The notes under the pieces were generated by a model, which was given only the letters and a program-made list of their open reading frames with translations, did no database searches and had not been told where the DNA came from. Below, in pieces: positions 53,649 through 64,000 of a stretch of 64,000 nucleotides of DNA (position 1 is the stretch's first letter; the number at the start of each line of letters is the position of its first letter). Where the stretch lies: the NCBI RefSeq assembly GCF_901709675.1, contig NC_051107.1:1729501-1793500 (forward strand), written 5' to 3'. Position numbers and translations under genes: made by a program. The stretch is from Syngnathus acus. Its lineage: Eukaryota > Chordata > Actinopteri > Syngnathiformes > Syngnathidae.

Positions 53649-53814
53649 GTGCCCATGCCTACATACTGTATGTTCTCTTTCACCTGTGAGGACTCAAAAA
53701 GGATGTCACACTAACTTTTTTACGGACTAACGTTCAATTTGAAATGCACCAAACTCATTGGATGTGTTTCTCATCTCGTGTATCAAAAACCGTATAGACA
53801 CACGTACACAAATA

Positions 53815-54160
53815 TATATAAAGATGATTCGATACTTGGATGCAAAACGATTCCAGTACGATTCGACTCAAAATGACACGATTCAATTCAGTACGACCGG
53901 AATTACGATTCGATTCGACGTAATACGACTCATTTTGAGTACCATAACTTTTTAGTTGTGAACTTGTCAGTAGTGTAAATGTGTCATTTCCTTCTAAGAT
54001 ATAACACTCCAATAAAAGAGGACCTGATACATGCAGGTATCTCGATACATTTTAAAGTAGAACGATTCAGTTCGATTCACTTGCGTCTTTTTTACGAAAT
54101 GAACGATGTTCCTTTTGAAATCGTTTTTTGTTACATCCCTACTTTTTATTATCAGTCCAT
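53815..54160 (-). repeat. Degenerate interspersed repeat rich in GATTCGATT
   Basis: Repeated GATTCGA/GATTCAATTC motifs and ACGATTCAG-TTCGATTCA sequence. The right border is AAATCGTTTTTTGTTACATC followed by CCT, whose inverse AGGGATGTAACAAAAAACG resembles the end of common fish hAT-like elements. Very diverged; no left end found. Confidence 0.45.
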
Positions 54161-56389
54161 ACATATATCATATATCAACATATCATCCAACATTGTTTAA
54201 AAAGCTATTGTTTTCCGGTCATAGTAACAACAAAATTAAAATGTTATGAAAGAAATGGAAAAGCATATATAAAGTCAAAATGACATTATATATTATCTAA
54301 TAGTACAAATTCCCTTCAAAATCTTACTTAAATACACACGTCAGACACAAACAGTCCACATTTTCCAATAGATTTTTTTGCAAAAGTTGAAAATTTGGAA
54401 AATATATCATCACATGTATGACCAGAGACTGACTTGATGAAATCCAGCCCATTAAAGCAACCAACTAGGATTGCATCTGAAACCCACATCCCAAATGTGA
54501 TTTCGACCATCTCCCATCTTGACAGTTTATTGAAAACAATGAGTCTGGTTGACCTGCTACAAAAGCAATATTGATATAAATATATAATTTCCATATTATG
54601 GACATGATTGATGGATCTATTGTAGATTACACGCTCAAATATGAACATTGACATCCAGTGTGATTTGCATGTTTCTCAGTTTTGGTCATTATTGCATTGG
54701 AATAAAAACAAAAAACAAAGGAAGATTGCAACGCGTAGATTAAAGTTCAAATTTGTGTTTTCTTACGCTCGTCTAAATTGTGTTGCGCCGAAACGAATGT
54801 GTTTAGAAGCTTCACAAATGCAAACCTCTATCAACAGCAACAATCATGCATAATTTACACACTTCCTGTTGCGTGTTAGCACACACATTAAATAATCTGT
54901 CAGTCATTCAGTGAAATCATTCACAGTAAATTTGGTAAATTACGATGTTTTTACTAAGGCTTCTTCGCTATGCTTATAACTGTAAAGGAGGCGTAAAATT
55001 ACGTTGTGATCGTCGTTTGTAGGATTTTGCCAAAACAGTAGAACAGATTTTCATAATACTGATGTAGGCAAAGATTGAAACTGTTATCCTTAGTTACAGA
55101 TCTGCCATTAGGATAATCTTGATAAGACTCCTCAGCAATCAGACTTTAAACTGTGAATTATTATGGCCAATTGTTGGGATATTTTTTGAGATTACACAAA
55201 AACACCACAACAGAGTCCTATGATACTTTGTTAAAAAGTATCACATAATTTTGTCCGTCAATCAGATTAATTTTAATTAATTTAATTAATACATTTCCAT
55301 CTGTGAACTTAAGTGTTGTTATGGCTTTTAAAGGTGGCGCCCAGTCTGGTGAGTGACGTGGGTGTCAATGGAAGATCCCTGCTAATCTCCTCGGTAAATA
55401 TTGCACTTTAACATTTTTCTTGTAAAATAATTATTCATGATGTGTCATTAACAAGCAGTACCGCCACCACCAGGACTGGAGGGGAACAGCATTGCTTGGC
55501 ATGTTTTCTAGCAGAGGTCTGTTCTCTTGGGCATCATTCCAGTTTTTGTTTGTTTGTCTCTTGGCATTTATAATTCGTGTCTCCTGTTTCCAAACCCTCG
55601 GACCATCTGCGGCACCCATGGGTTCAACTCTTTAGGGGGACGGCTTGGAACGGATCTCCGGAGACGCTGCGGGCGAAACTCACCTAGTATACACATTCGT
55701 GCCCATGGACAGAAAGACAGCTGCTGTCCTGGTCGAGAAATTGACGGAAATGAGCCACGGATGGGTAAACGCACACCCACGCACTCACCGCCCCCCCAAA
55801 AAAATTTGATCAAGTCATCAATATGCAAACTAACTAATTCAACACGGCTGTCCACCGGAGCCTCGCTGATATATAAATACAAATGTCAGCCTCAATATCA
55901 TTTACCATCTGACTGCGCATTGAAAAGCTATTTACAATCCAAATCAATGAAATTTGAGAGTGTCATTCACAGCACATAAGAGTTCATTAGAAAAATTGAG
56001 ACAGCACGCACAAGGCTGACACATGCTATGTTGTTGCTTTTCAAAGTCTGGAATTGGATTGGAAAAATATTTCCATTGAGATGGACACCACGCATCATCA
56101 TCGACAGGTGTGTAAATGTCACCGTAAATATAAACACAATTTAGATGTGGGAATCGAACTGCCTGTCCCAATGGAAATTTTTGAATTTTTGACTGAAAAT
56201 AATTGATTGTCATGAGAAAATGAGCTGTGTAACATATTGTCTTCAGATTTTCATTTAATACTAAAATGATCTGCACATTTTCTGCAAAAACATCAAAAAA
56301 ATATAATAATATAAAATAGTGGGAGGCGTGCATATTTGCACTTTATATACATGTTTTTTTTTTAAAAGACTAGCAAAGTCATTTGTTTG

Positions 56390-56710
56390 CTCAGCGCTGT
56401 AGTTGGACCCCGTGGAGGCTATTTTGTGTGTTTTGGGTGTTCTCTTGTATTGAGGGGTGCTGGTTGGCCGCTGTTACTTTTCTTCCTTTGTCTTTTGGCT
56501 TTGTTTTTGCTTTAATGGCTTTTATCTTGAGCACTTTCTGACTTTCTTTGTGGCGCCGTTGTGTGGCAGCCTTATGAGAGCCTATTGAGTTGCGCTCATG
56601 CCATCTGTGTGTCTTTTGTATACCCACTCTGTGGTATGGACACTGCTGGGGCCTGAATTTCCCCACCCCTGGGGATCGATAAATATTCAATCGATCAATC
56701 AATCAATCAT
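56390..56710 (+). mobile_element. 3' end of a LINE/SINE with ATCA-repeat tail
   Basis: Ends CCTGAATTTCCCCACCCC, then GGGGATCGATAAATATTCAA and an (ATCA)n run. A GAATTTCCCC..GGGGATCAATAAA hairpin-like motif plus a short tandem tail is the usual 3' end of CR1/L2-type elements and their SINEs in fish. The 5' part is not identified. Confidence 0.6.
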
Positions 56711-57582
56711 AAAAAAATCTTGAATTTTAACAGACTCAAGAATTTAGTAGGGTTTTGCACCAAATAATTTAGTTCTTGTCAGAAGATTTCATGATTTTTT
56801 TTTCTTTACGTCGGACCATTTATGTGACAACCTGGGGAAAAGAAACATTGGAGGATTGTAGAATATACCCCTAAAAATAATCCTCTGTAATTTGTACAAA
56901 ATGTGTTTTGAATTTGTTCAAATTTGACAAAAAAAGATATATTTATAAGTTTATTTCGTGTAAAATGCGGCTTTACACATACTAATGTCCTCAGTAAATT
57001 TTAGTCAGATTTTTTTTTTAAATACAAAATATATACTTTGGTCTCTTTTATCAATATAACCCAAACTAATTAACATCAATGTTGGGTTTTGATACAGTTT
57101 ACAATTCTTTGCTTTTGTATAACTTTGCAGTGATTGTCAAGGGGACAGAAGGGCTACTGTAACAGATGTTTGATGGACATCTGTGTTTGTGTTGACGTTA
57201 GCAGAAAGGGGTTAGAAAGACCCCTGGGATGTGGACCACCGTTGAAAGGGGGGGGGGGGGCGATTTCAGGGTTTAGTTGAAGCATGCAGCTGTGCTTAAA
57301 GGGCTTCAGTGGCTTCATTCAAATGGGGACCCCCGTGCACTTGGGGGCAACGTTGGTAGAACTGCTGAGACAACACCATGCCAGCTGGCAGGAGAAGGCC
57401 CCCGCCCCCTCAAACGCACACTTGACTGAATTCGAGGCGGCAGCTTCATCAACGCCGTTCATAAGTCATCGTCTCATTTGCAAGACAAATGTGCCAGTCA
57501 TGTTGGTCAGTGCGTGTGAATGAAGAAGCTAGCGGCAAGCTAATGTTCTCCTACCGTATGCCCTTTACTCGTCCTAGTAATG

Positions 57583-57925
57583 CTTCAAAGTTTTTTGGGG
57601 TAGGATTTTCTATAAAACCAAAAACTTCTTTTATGTAGTTTAAAAGAACTTCAAAGTTTTTTGGGGTAGGATTTTCTAGAAAACCAAAAACTTATTTTTG
57701 TGGGTTTAGAACTTCATAATATTTTGTAGGATTTTTTTTAAATCCAAAGTTTTTTCGGGGAGGGTTTTCTATAAAACTAAAAACTTCTTTTATATGGGTT
57801 TAGAACTTCATAATATTTTGTAGGATTTTTTAAATCAAAAGTTGGACACATTATTTTGACACATTAAAAAAAAACTTTTTTTTCGTGGGTTTTGAACCTC
57901 AGTGTTTTGTAGGAATTTTTTATAA
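57583..57925. repeat. Tandem repeat with units of about 63-94 bases
   Basis: CTTCAAAG or CTTCATAAT recurs at 57583, 57649, 57712 and about 57806, each followed by GTAGGATTTT or AGGGTTTTCT and by AAAACCAAAAACTT variants. The first two units are nearly identical over 66 bases; later ones carry insertions. Confidence 0.8.
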
Positions 57926-59149
57926 AAGATTTGACACAGTAGTTTGACAGTTTTGGTGACTTTTCGTCACTAAAACACAATTTTAGTAGGATGTGATAGT
58001 ATCGTTGGATTTATATAGTTAAAAATGTAATCAGATTTTGCTACTTTTGCGTCGTTGTACTCACAATCTCACAATAAAAAAATGCAAATATTTAGTAGAA
58101 AATTGAATTTTTTTTATTATATTTTTAAACCCTTTGATTTTCTGATATATTTGACCTAAGTTAGTACATTTATTGAGTAGAACCTGAACATTTTGTTGCT
58201 TTTTGCTCTTTGTGTAATTATAGCCTCACAATAAATTTCACAACTTTTTTTGGTGTAGTTTTGCACTTGTCTTATACATAGATACGTACATATAATAAAA
58301 CAAACGCCACTTTAATCGTTTAAAAATAAAATATTTTACACAAATGTTGATGAACCAATTTTTGGTTGCTCAAATTTTCTTTTACCTTATGAACACACGC
58401 AAGATTTGTAGCATTTTACATGAACGTTGACGTACCGACTTTGTAGACATGTTTTGCGTCGTTCTTTTACGCTTTACTGTTTGCCGCACACAAACATTAA
58501 TTTCATAAGGTCATGCGATGGTGACACGTCGATTGTCACGGTCCATGGCGACGTTATTGATTTGCTGAGCTATCTGATATGAAGATCTGCAAGACTGTTG
58601 ATTTAGCTCGCTTGAAGCTAATAGCTTTGTCCATATCGATGCATTTATGGCCTTCAAACGAACGGCGAGATGCCCTCAAAGGAGACCGCCATGCAAATGT
58701 GATGCGGTCTTTTAAATCAATGTGTTGTCAAGGAGATTTGGGCGGAAATAGGACCGCCTCCTCAAAACAATTGTCATTTATTGTGTGCATTGATTTAGGG
58801 CTCTGTCGTCTTTAAAGGTGACATTGACCTTTGATGTCCTTAAATATCCGTTATTGTCGATCTAATTTGGTCCTGTGGGATCTAATGGCACCCAATCCAA
58901 TAGATTAGTTCATAAAAATGTGCCCAAAAAAGTTTGTCACACCCATCAAAAAAAAATGTGTGATGAAGAGGGAAAAAAACGTCACTCACAGGATTATAAA
59001 TAATATTTTTTGGCTGGAAAATTATTTTACAAAAACTAAGACTAGGAGCAGTTGAGGTTGGATATTCTATGCTTCTCTCCGACCATACGGGAACTCTGAT
59101 GTGCCATTTGATTTTTCACAGTGCCCAAAAAAGGCAAAAAAAAAGTTGT

Positions 59150-59540
59150 ACTATATTGAATCCAAATTTTTAATTGAATACATTTAAATAAATACAAATA
59201 ACATCATACATTGCAAATCAACAAATATAAATCTACAATAACATTTACTTAAAACATAAAAAATAATCTATAGAATTCGAATTAAAATATATTGAATAAA
59301 TAAACACTGATCAATATATTGCAAATCAATTATTGCACATAGAAATTAAGACAAAATTCTAAATGAAATGTATTAAAAATAAATGCACTTTTACATGAAA
59401 TATATAAAAAGTAAATACTGACAAAAATACAAATACATTCAACATACCCGAAAACAAAAAACTAAAAAAAAATTAAATAATATTGAAAAATAAATGCATC
59501 CATAAAACCAATTAAATAAATAACTCAAACTATACTGATA
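59150..59540. repeat. AT-rich low-complexity block (AATAAA/CAAAT)
   Basis: Dense ATTGAATAAA, ATATATTGCAAATCAA and AAATAAATGCA variants, with ATTGCAAATCAA near 59211 and 59326. It could be an old tandem array but no clean period is visible. Confidence 0.5.
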
Positions 59541-60180
59541 AACAAGGCACCACACAATAAATCTCACAATCTCGATCCTTCTTTTCTAAGCGTAATATTC
59601 ACTATGACCACAGATGGCGCTGCTGAGCTGCCTGCACCGTCCCTTCTGCCTTTAGGTGGCACTCTGATGCAGAGTTTCAACCTTCAGTCCTTCTTGAGAG
59701 CTATCTGCAGGCAAAAGCCAATTGAGAAAGTAGAGGGAGGGTGGGGGTGATGCTGCAGACCCCCCCAAAAAAGAGACATTAAAATCTCATTTGCACCAAT
59801 AGAAAGGTGCCTTTACCCCTCCACCTCCGCCTATTTAAATCCACATGCCATAATGAGCCTGCTTGAATACTAATTGCGTTAATTGGACCCACCCCTGAAG
59901 CGTTTAAAATCTCATCAAAGAGCAAAATAATGCAGATTTTAATCACCCCATGCAAGTCGTCTCTATATGGAAATAGCATCCCCAAATCCACCCCCCCCCC
60001 CAAAAAAGTGCATGCAAAGGTGATGGATTCTTTTCTTTGCTTGACTTCTGCACGCAACGTCCTCCTCTTTTCAGTATGAAGGGCAAAAGCGGCCAACTCC
60101 GAGGCATCCCTCTTCCTCCTCCTCCTTTACGCTTCTCCCTCCTCCCCCTCGTCTTGCTCTCACTCCCACTCTGCTGCAGC

Positions 60181-60616
60181 CACCCTCTAAGCGTCACTTG
60201 AGCAGGAGCGCCGCACCGAGTCGCATCCCAAACTCTCCGTGCACACGCTCAAACCTTCCTCCTCCTCTTCTTCGTTTCTCTCCTCCTCCTGTGCTTCCTC
60301 GCCGGGGCATGGCAGGTGCGGCGGCCGGCTGTGAGTGCACGCTGAGCGGCGTGTTCAGCTCCGGCTGACCGTGGGATGCTCCTGCTTGAGGTCCGCCACT
60401 GCAAGCTTGTGGAAGTGTTTTTTTTTTTCTTTCTTTTTTTTGGTATGTGGATTTAAAGTGGACTCGCCTCCCGAATAGGATTTAATAGACGCTCCTCTCA
60501 TTTTTGCCTCTTTTGGGAGATAGCAAAGAGAAGCTGTTTTTTTTTTTTTTTTTTTTTTGGACGTGCTTCTATTGCATCCGCAGTGCGGTTGCGAATGACA
60601 TCTGCAGAGTGTACAG
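60181..60616 (+). promoter_or_regulatory. CpG-rich promoter block and putative non-coding first exon (plxna4 candidate)
   Basis: GC- and CpG-rich sequence (for example GGTGCGGCGGCCGGCTGTGA at about 60314-60333) with TCC-rich stretches, ending in a strong donor GTACAG|GTAAGC (exon end 60616). No long ORF starts here; an ATG at 60595 runs into the donor after a few codons (MTSAECT). In other vertebrates PLXNA4 follows CHCHD3 in the same orientation, so this would be its 5' UTR exon 1. That assignment rests on synteny and the donor only, and exon start is unknown. Confidence 0.4.
60421..60560. repeat. T-rich homopolymer runs in the putative first exon
   Basis: Runs of T at 60419-60440 and 60537-60558 break the CpG-rich block, unusual inside a 5' UTR exon. 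Confidence 0.7.
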
Positions 60617-62007
60617 GTAAGCAGGCAGACCTGTCTCGGGCTTGCGGAGGGAGGGATGCACCTGCTTCACCCACTTTGCTGCATATTTTGGAGGCTCAGG
60701 AAGCTTTTCCCCCCCAAACAAACCTTTTTTTTTATGAATTATTCTCTCTGTGTTTGCCAGCGCATCTTGCTTTTCATAAAATCATGCAAAGTTGACTCAA
60801 CTCGTAATAGTAAATAAGTTTTAGGGTGAAGTATTTTGAGTTTGCATCTCAAAAGGTTGCCTCTATTCTAACTATCATTTATTTTTGTATGTTTTGTCGC
60901 AGCTGCATGGTTTTTCTATCTTCATGTCAAACCACATTTTCAGTTCATAGTGCAAGTCTGTGCTTGTGTGTTCAAAGTACGGCCGGAGGGGTTGCCTGCC
61001 GCATGTGAGCCCCCGGAGGGATCCATGTAGCACTAACGTCGCTGGAGCACGTTCGTAACATAAGACGGATTTGTTTACTATAGATGTACGGAGACGTCCA
61101 CTTTATCAGGTACATCAGTTTTGATTGGTTGTCAATTTTAGGAATACCTCTGAAGATTGTGCGCTTTTTTTGTCATCACAATTGGCCCATTAGTGTGCGT
61201 TACCGCTGTCAAGGTCCCCGGTGAATGAGGAGGGTAAACAGTGGAGTCCCAGAGGAGGAGTTGGATAATCCTATCTGGTCCCGCGCCGGGCAGTAGCCTT
61301 TGTAAGGGAGTCACTTTGACATATGACCCCCACCCCCTCCCTCCGTGTCCGTCAGGCGTGGTGTTTTGGTTACTAGGGAGCGCGGCCTTGTCAATATCGG
61401 GTCTCACTGATGCTTAATCTCGCTCGGCAACCTTGCCGGATGACGGGCTGGCGGAGATGGGGAGACTCAGCGGACTCGGTGCGCGCGTGTGAATGAAGTG
61501 AGAGGAACACGCCGGTGAATGATGAGGCTGTGCGACGGACATGAATGGCGCTCTCTGTTTGTTCTGCGGCTCCCGTTAGGGACGTTTTTTATGTTTTGAC
61601 GTCTCGGGCCTTTTACGAACGTGACTTTCTTCTGATTGGCAAAAATAGTCGTTCTGTAAAAGCTTATGGGGCCACCTGTTGCCTTGGCACAGTTTTCATG
61701 TGGATTATTTTGATATGGGAGAAAATAGAAACTTCTGAACGAAAATAAAACGAAATGAATATTTTGTATGTTTTAGTTTAGACTGTTAGTACGAAATAAA
61801 TTTAAGAAATGTGGAAAAGCTTTAACTCTGTATTGTTAGATTACTGGCATAGTTGCCTAAGTCATATTTAAAAGAAAAATTAAAACGAAAAAAAAAATAC
61901 AATTATTGACAAGCACGTTGTTATTTTTCATTCACTTGTGTATTGTAAAAGACAAAAAATAAAAAATAGATGGCTTTGGCATTTGGGTACTATTGAAGGT
62001 ACAAAGG

Positions 62008-62020
62008 CTCCCTCTAGTGG
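62008..62020 (-). promoter_or_regulatory. CTCF-like motif
   Basis: The minus strand reads CCACTAGAGGGAG, very close to the CTCF core. It lies about 1.4 kb past the putative first-exon donor. Binding not shown. Confidence 0.4.
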
Positions 62021-63179
62021 TATGTGAAAAAAAATCATTGCCCAAGGACAGCTCAGTTGTATTTAACTTTTTTCTTTTTTTAGTATAATACATTTGCATT
62101 TAATCGAGTATTTGCTTGTGTGGTGTTTGATGTAAAACATCTGATACCCACTAACTGAGGCAATTGTGGTGTTAGGATTATAAGCAAATAATTTTGCCTC
62201 TGCTAATGTTAATGGGACTGCAAGTTGATCCCTGAGGAACTCCGAACAGTCGTGGGGATCAATGCTTTATGCACATCTTTCTTCTCATGTGTTAGCGTCT
62301 TGCTCAAAGATTTTAGGAAGCAGCTCTTTAGTAGTTTGTGTATTGAGAGGAACATAGACAGGATAAATGATAGCATGGCAGCATTCCGTTTAGGATATGT
62401 TACATGAGAGATTTAGCAAGGCTTACACTGGGGTTTGCAGGCTTTTCACAGTGAAACCCGTCTTTTTAAGACCTTTGTGATTTTTTCTTGTTGTTGTTGA
62501 TGGGATTTGGAAATGTGTGTGAATGCAGTGATTGACTCCCAGCCAGGCCCCAGTACTCCCCCGCCAAGTGCCGGGGAGAAGTTAGTAGCGTTCCTGGAAT
62601 GAAATGTTTTCATTGCTTGTTGTGTTCTGGCCCAGGCTGCGACTGTTTTGATTGCTCTGCTAATGCAGTTTTCCACATTTTAAACAATTTTTTGCACTTT
62701 GGGCAGCTAGTTTGCTTACATGTGACATCATCATCGACAGAGACTCAGACATATACATTGGTGGTTCGTGTGTGTTACCATTTTGTTTGTCCAGAGTGTG
62801 ATTTATTCAGCCTTGAATTGTGACACAACATTCTTTGCATGTCTCCGTGGTAACCTGCTTTGCCAACTCCAAACTTCTCGGAAATTGTCCTTGGCCGGTA
62901 AAATAGGAATGATGAGTGGATGCGTTAATGTTGGATGGCAGTAACTGGAAATGCACCAATGATAAATGATGAGTGTGACAAAGTGCAACTTTTGCACATA
63001 CTGTGACTTATGAAGTGTAGTTTTGTTCATTTTCATGGGAGGATTAGGGACACACAGAAAGGGGGAAAAAAAAAAGTTGTAATGCTACGATTTAAGAAAC
63101 TATACCATCAAATAACAGTGCAATAATGAAGATATATAAATAAATGTATTTTGTATTGAAACGCATATAATATGTACAA

Positions 63180-63420
63180 TCGTTTAAAAGTTGTAATTTT
63201 ACAAGCAACGGAAAATGTATTTCATTTTAAAAGAAATAATACAAAAATTATTACAAATTTTAATTTACAGGAAAAAGTTCAAAAGTTTTAATTTCAAAAA
63301 GTTTCAAGGTTATAATTTTACTGTGCGATGTTTAAAAGTTGTAATTTTACATGAAATAAACAATAAAGTACTTTTACAAAGGTTTTTATTAAGTTTCAAA
63401 AAATTGATTTCTAAAAGTTT
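63180..63420. repeat. Diverged AT-rich repeat (AAAAGTTGTAATTTTAC units)
   Basis: GTTTAAAAGTTGTAATTTTA occurs at about 63182 and 63328, with partial variants (AAAAGTTTTAATTTCAAAAA, TTATAATTTTACTGTG) between. Confidence 0.6.
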
Positions 63421-64000
63421 GTTTTATAAGAAGAAGAAAAAAATTATAATCTTAGAAGAAAAAATACTAATTTTGAAGAAAAAGAGAGAAAAAAACAGGA
63501 ATGGGAAAAATCGGAATCGTACAATAAAATTGACGTGAGAAAAAAAATTGTTTTGATAGTTAACAGTTTGTACATCCCATTCACCTCAGTTTTTTCTTTC
63601 CCCTGAAAATATTTTGTCATGTGGTTTCCAGCGCATACTATGTGAGTTGTATTACATCAAGCGTCCAAGTCGCCCCCCAGCCCCCCTCCCCTGGCAGAAA
63701 CATAACTCCCAACTTCTGAATGAGCATTTCAGCCTTTTCCTCCCCTTCCTTTTTGTGTCCATCTGTTTTGCATTGTCACACCACAGTTCATCCAGCGGAG
63801 CTTTGCTCGTGTCGTTCCGGGGGCCCCGGTGGCAAATCTGGCAGGCGTGCTTCTTGACTATATGTTTGTAAGAGCCTCACCGTGTCTCGCCGGGGCAAAA
63901 GCAACAGCGGTAGAGCTCAGTGGAAAATCAGGGCGTCAAAACAAGGGCCGTGACCGCGGGTGAAGCGACGAAGGGGCGCGAGGGAGAACAATTTGCATCT

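Larger units (their letters stand above)
47669..60180. other. Intergenic region downstream of chchd3
   Basis: 12.5 kb with no recognised gene. It carries a Tigger-like MITE (48812-49134), a 177-base palindromic-ended MITE (51407-51583), a CA microsatellite (53594-53648), a degenerate GATTCGATT-rich repeat (53815-54160), a LINE-type 3' tail (56390-56710) and a tandem repeat (57583-57925). Large AT-rich stretches (49800-50300, 54150-55320, 59150-59540) look featureless. Scattered open frames of up to 150 codons lack family resemblance. Confidence 0.7.
60617..64000 (+). other. Putative first intron of the downstream gene
   Basis: No coding exon is recognised. It contains a strong CTCF-like motif (62008-62020), a diverged AT-rich repeat with AAAAGTTGTAATTTTAC units (about 63180-63420), and CpG-containing sequence at 61000-61560 and again at the right edge. 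Confidence 0.5.

Noticed and set aside
53325-53714. 129-codon open frame spanning the CA microsatellite
   Set aside because: Its length is due to the stop-free CA repeat; no recognised domain.
55527-55979. 150-codon open frame, plus strand
   Set aside because: No family resemblance, low-complexity PPP and mixed composition, overlapped by an antisense open frame, no splice context. Treated as chance.
60057-60300. Protein-coding first exon in the TCC-rich stretch
   Set aside because: The open frames are antisense, or lack a family match; the CTCCTCCTC runs look like 5' UTR or promoter sequence.

Overview
The window is vertebrate nuclear DNA, most likely from a teleost fish. The genes are split into short exons with GT-AG introns. 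Coding density is low, and the non-coding sequence is full of small vertebrate-type DNA transposons, LINE remnants and simple repeats. The gene order matches a known vertebrate linkage: EXOC4 lies head to head with CHCHD3, and the plexin PLXNA4 lies beyond the CHCHD3 3' end in other vertebrates. The exact species cannot be read from the sequence.

Layout: (1) 1-4412, minus strand: the first four coding exons of exoc4 (exocyst subunit Sec8), with the rest of the gene off the left edge. (2) 4413-7063: the intergenic region, with an exoc4 promoter (ACTACAACTCCCA and ETS motifs) and a chchd3 promoter (CCAAT and ETS motifs) about 2.6 kb apart. (3) 7064-47241, plus strand: a complete chchd3 (MICOS subunit Mic19) in eight coding exons, giving a predicted 417-residue protein. 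It is much longer than the 227-residue human protein because exon 2 carries a roughly 175-residue proline-rich insertion. (4) Inside chchd3 intron 4 lies an apparently intact, antisense, two-ORF non-LTR retrotransposon (about 20721-25360). (5) 47242-60180: chchd3 3' UTR, then intergenic DNA with several MITEs. (6) About 60180-60616: a CpG-rich block ending in a strong splice donor, plausibly the non-coding first exon of plxna4. The rest of the window would then be its first intron.

No bacterial-type operon, CRISPR array or defence system is present. The most notable items are the proline-rich Mic19 exon with an in-frame internal GT-AG segment (possible exitron), the intact LINE, the 59-nt exoc4 intron, several transposon families present in multiple copies (one hAT-type element has perfect 8-bp target duplications), and a possible alternative micro-exon at the chchd3 3' end. 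Exoc4 acts in vesicle tethering at the plasma membrane and Mic19 in mitochondrial cristae organisation. Their adjacency is conserved synteny and does not imply a shared pathway.
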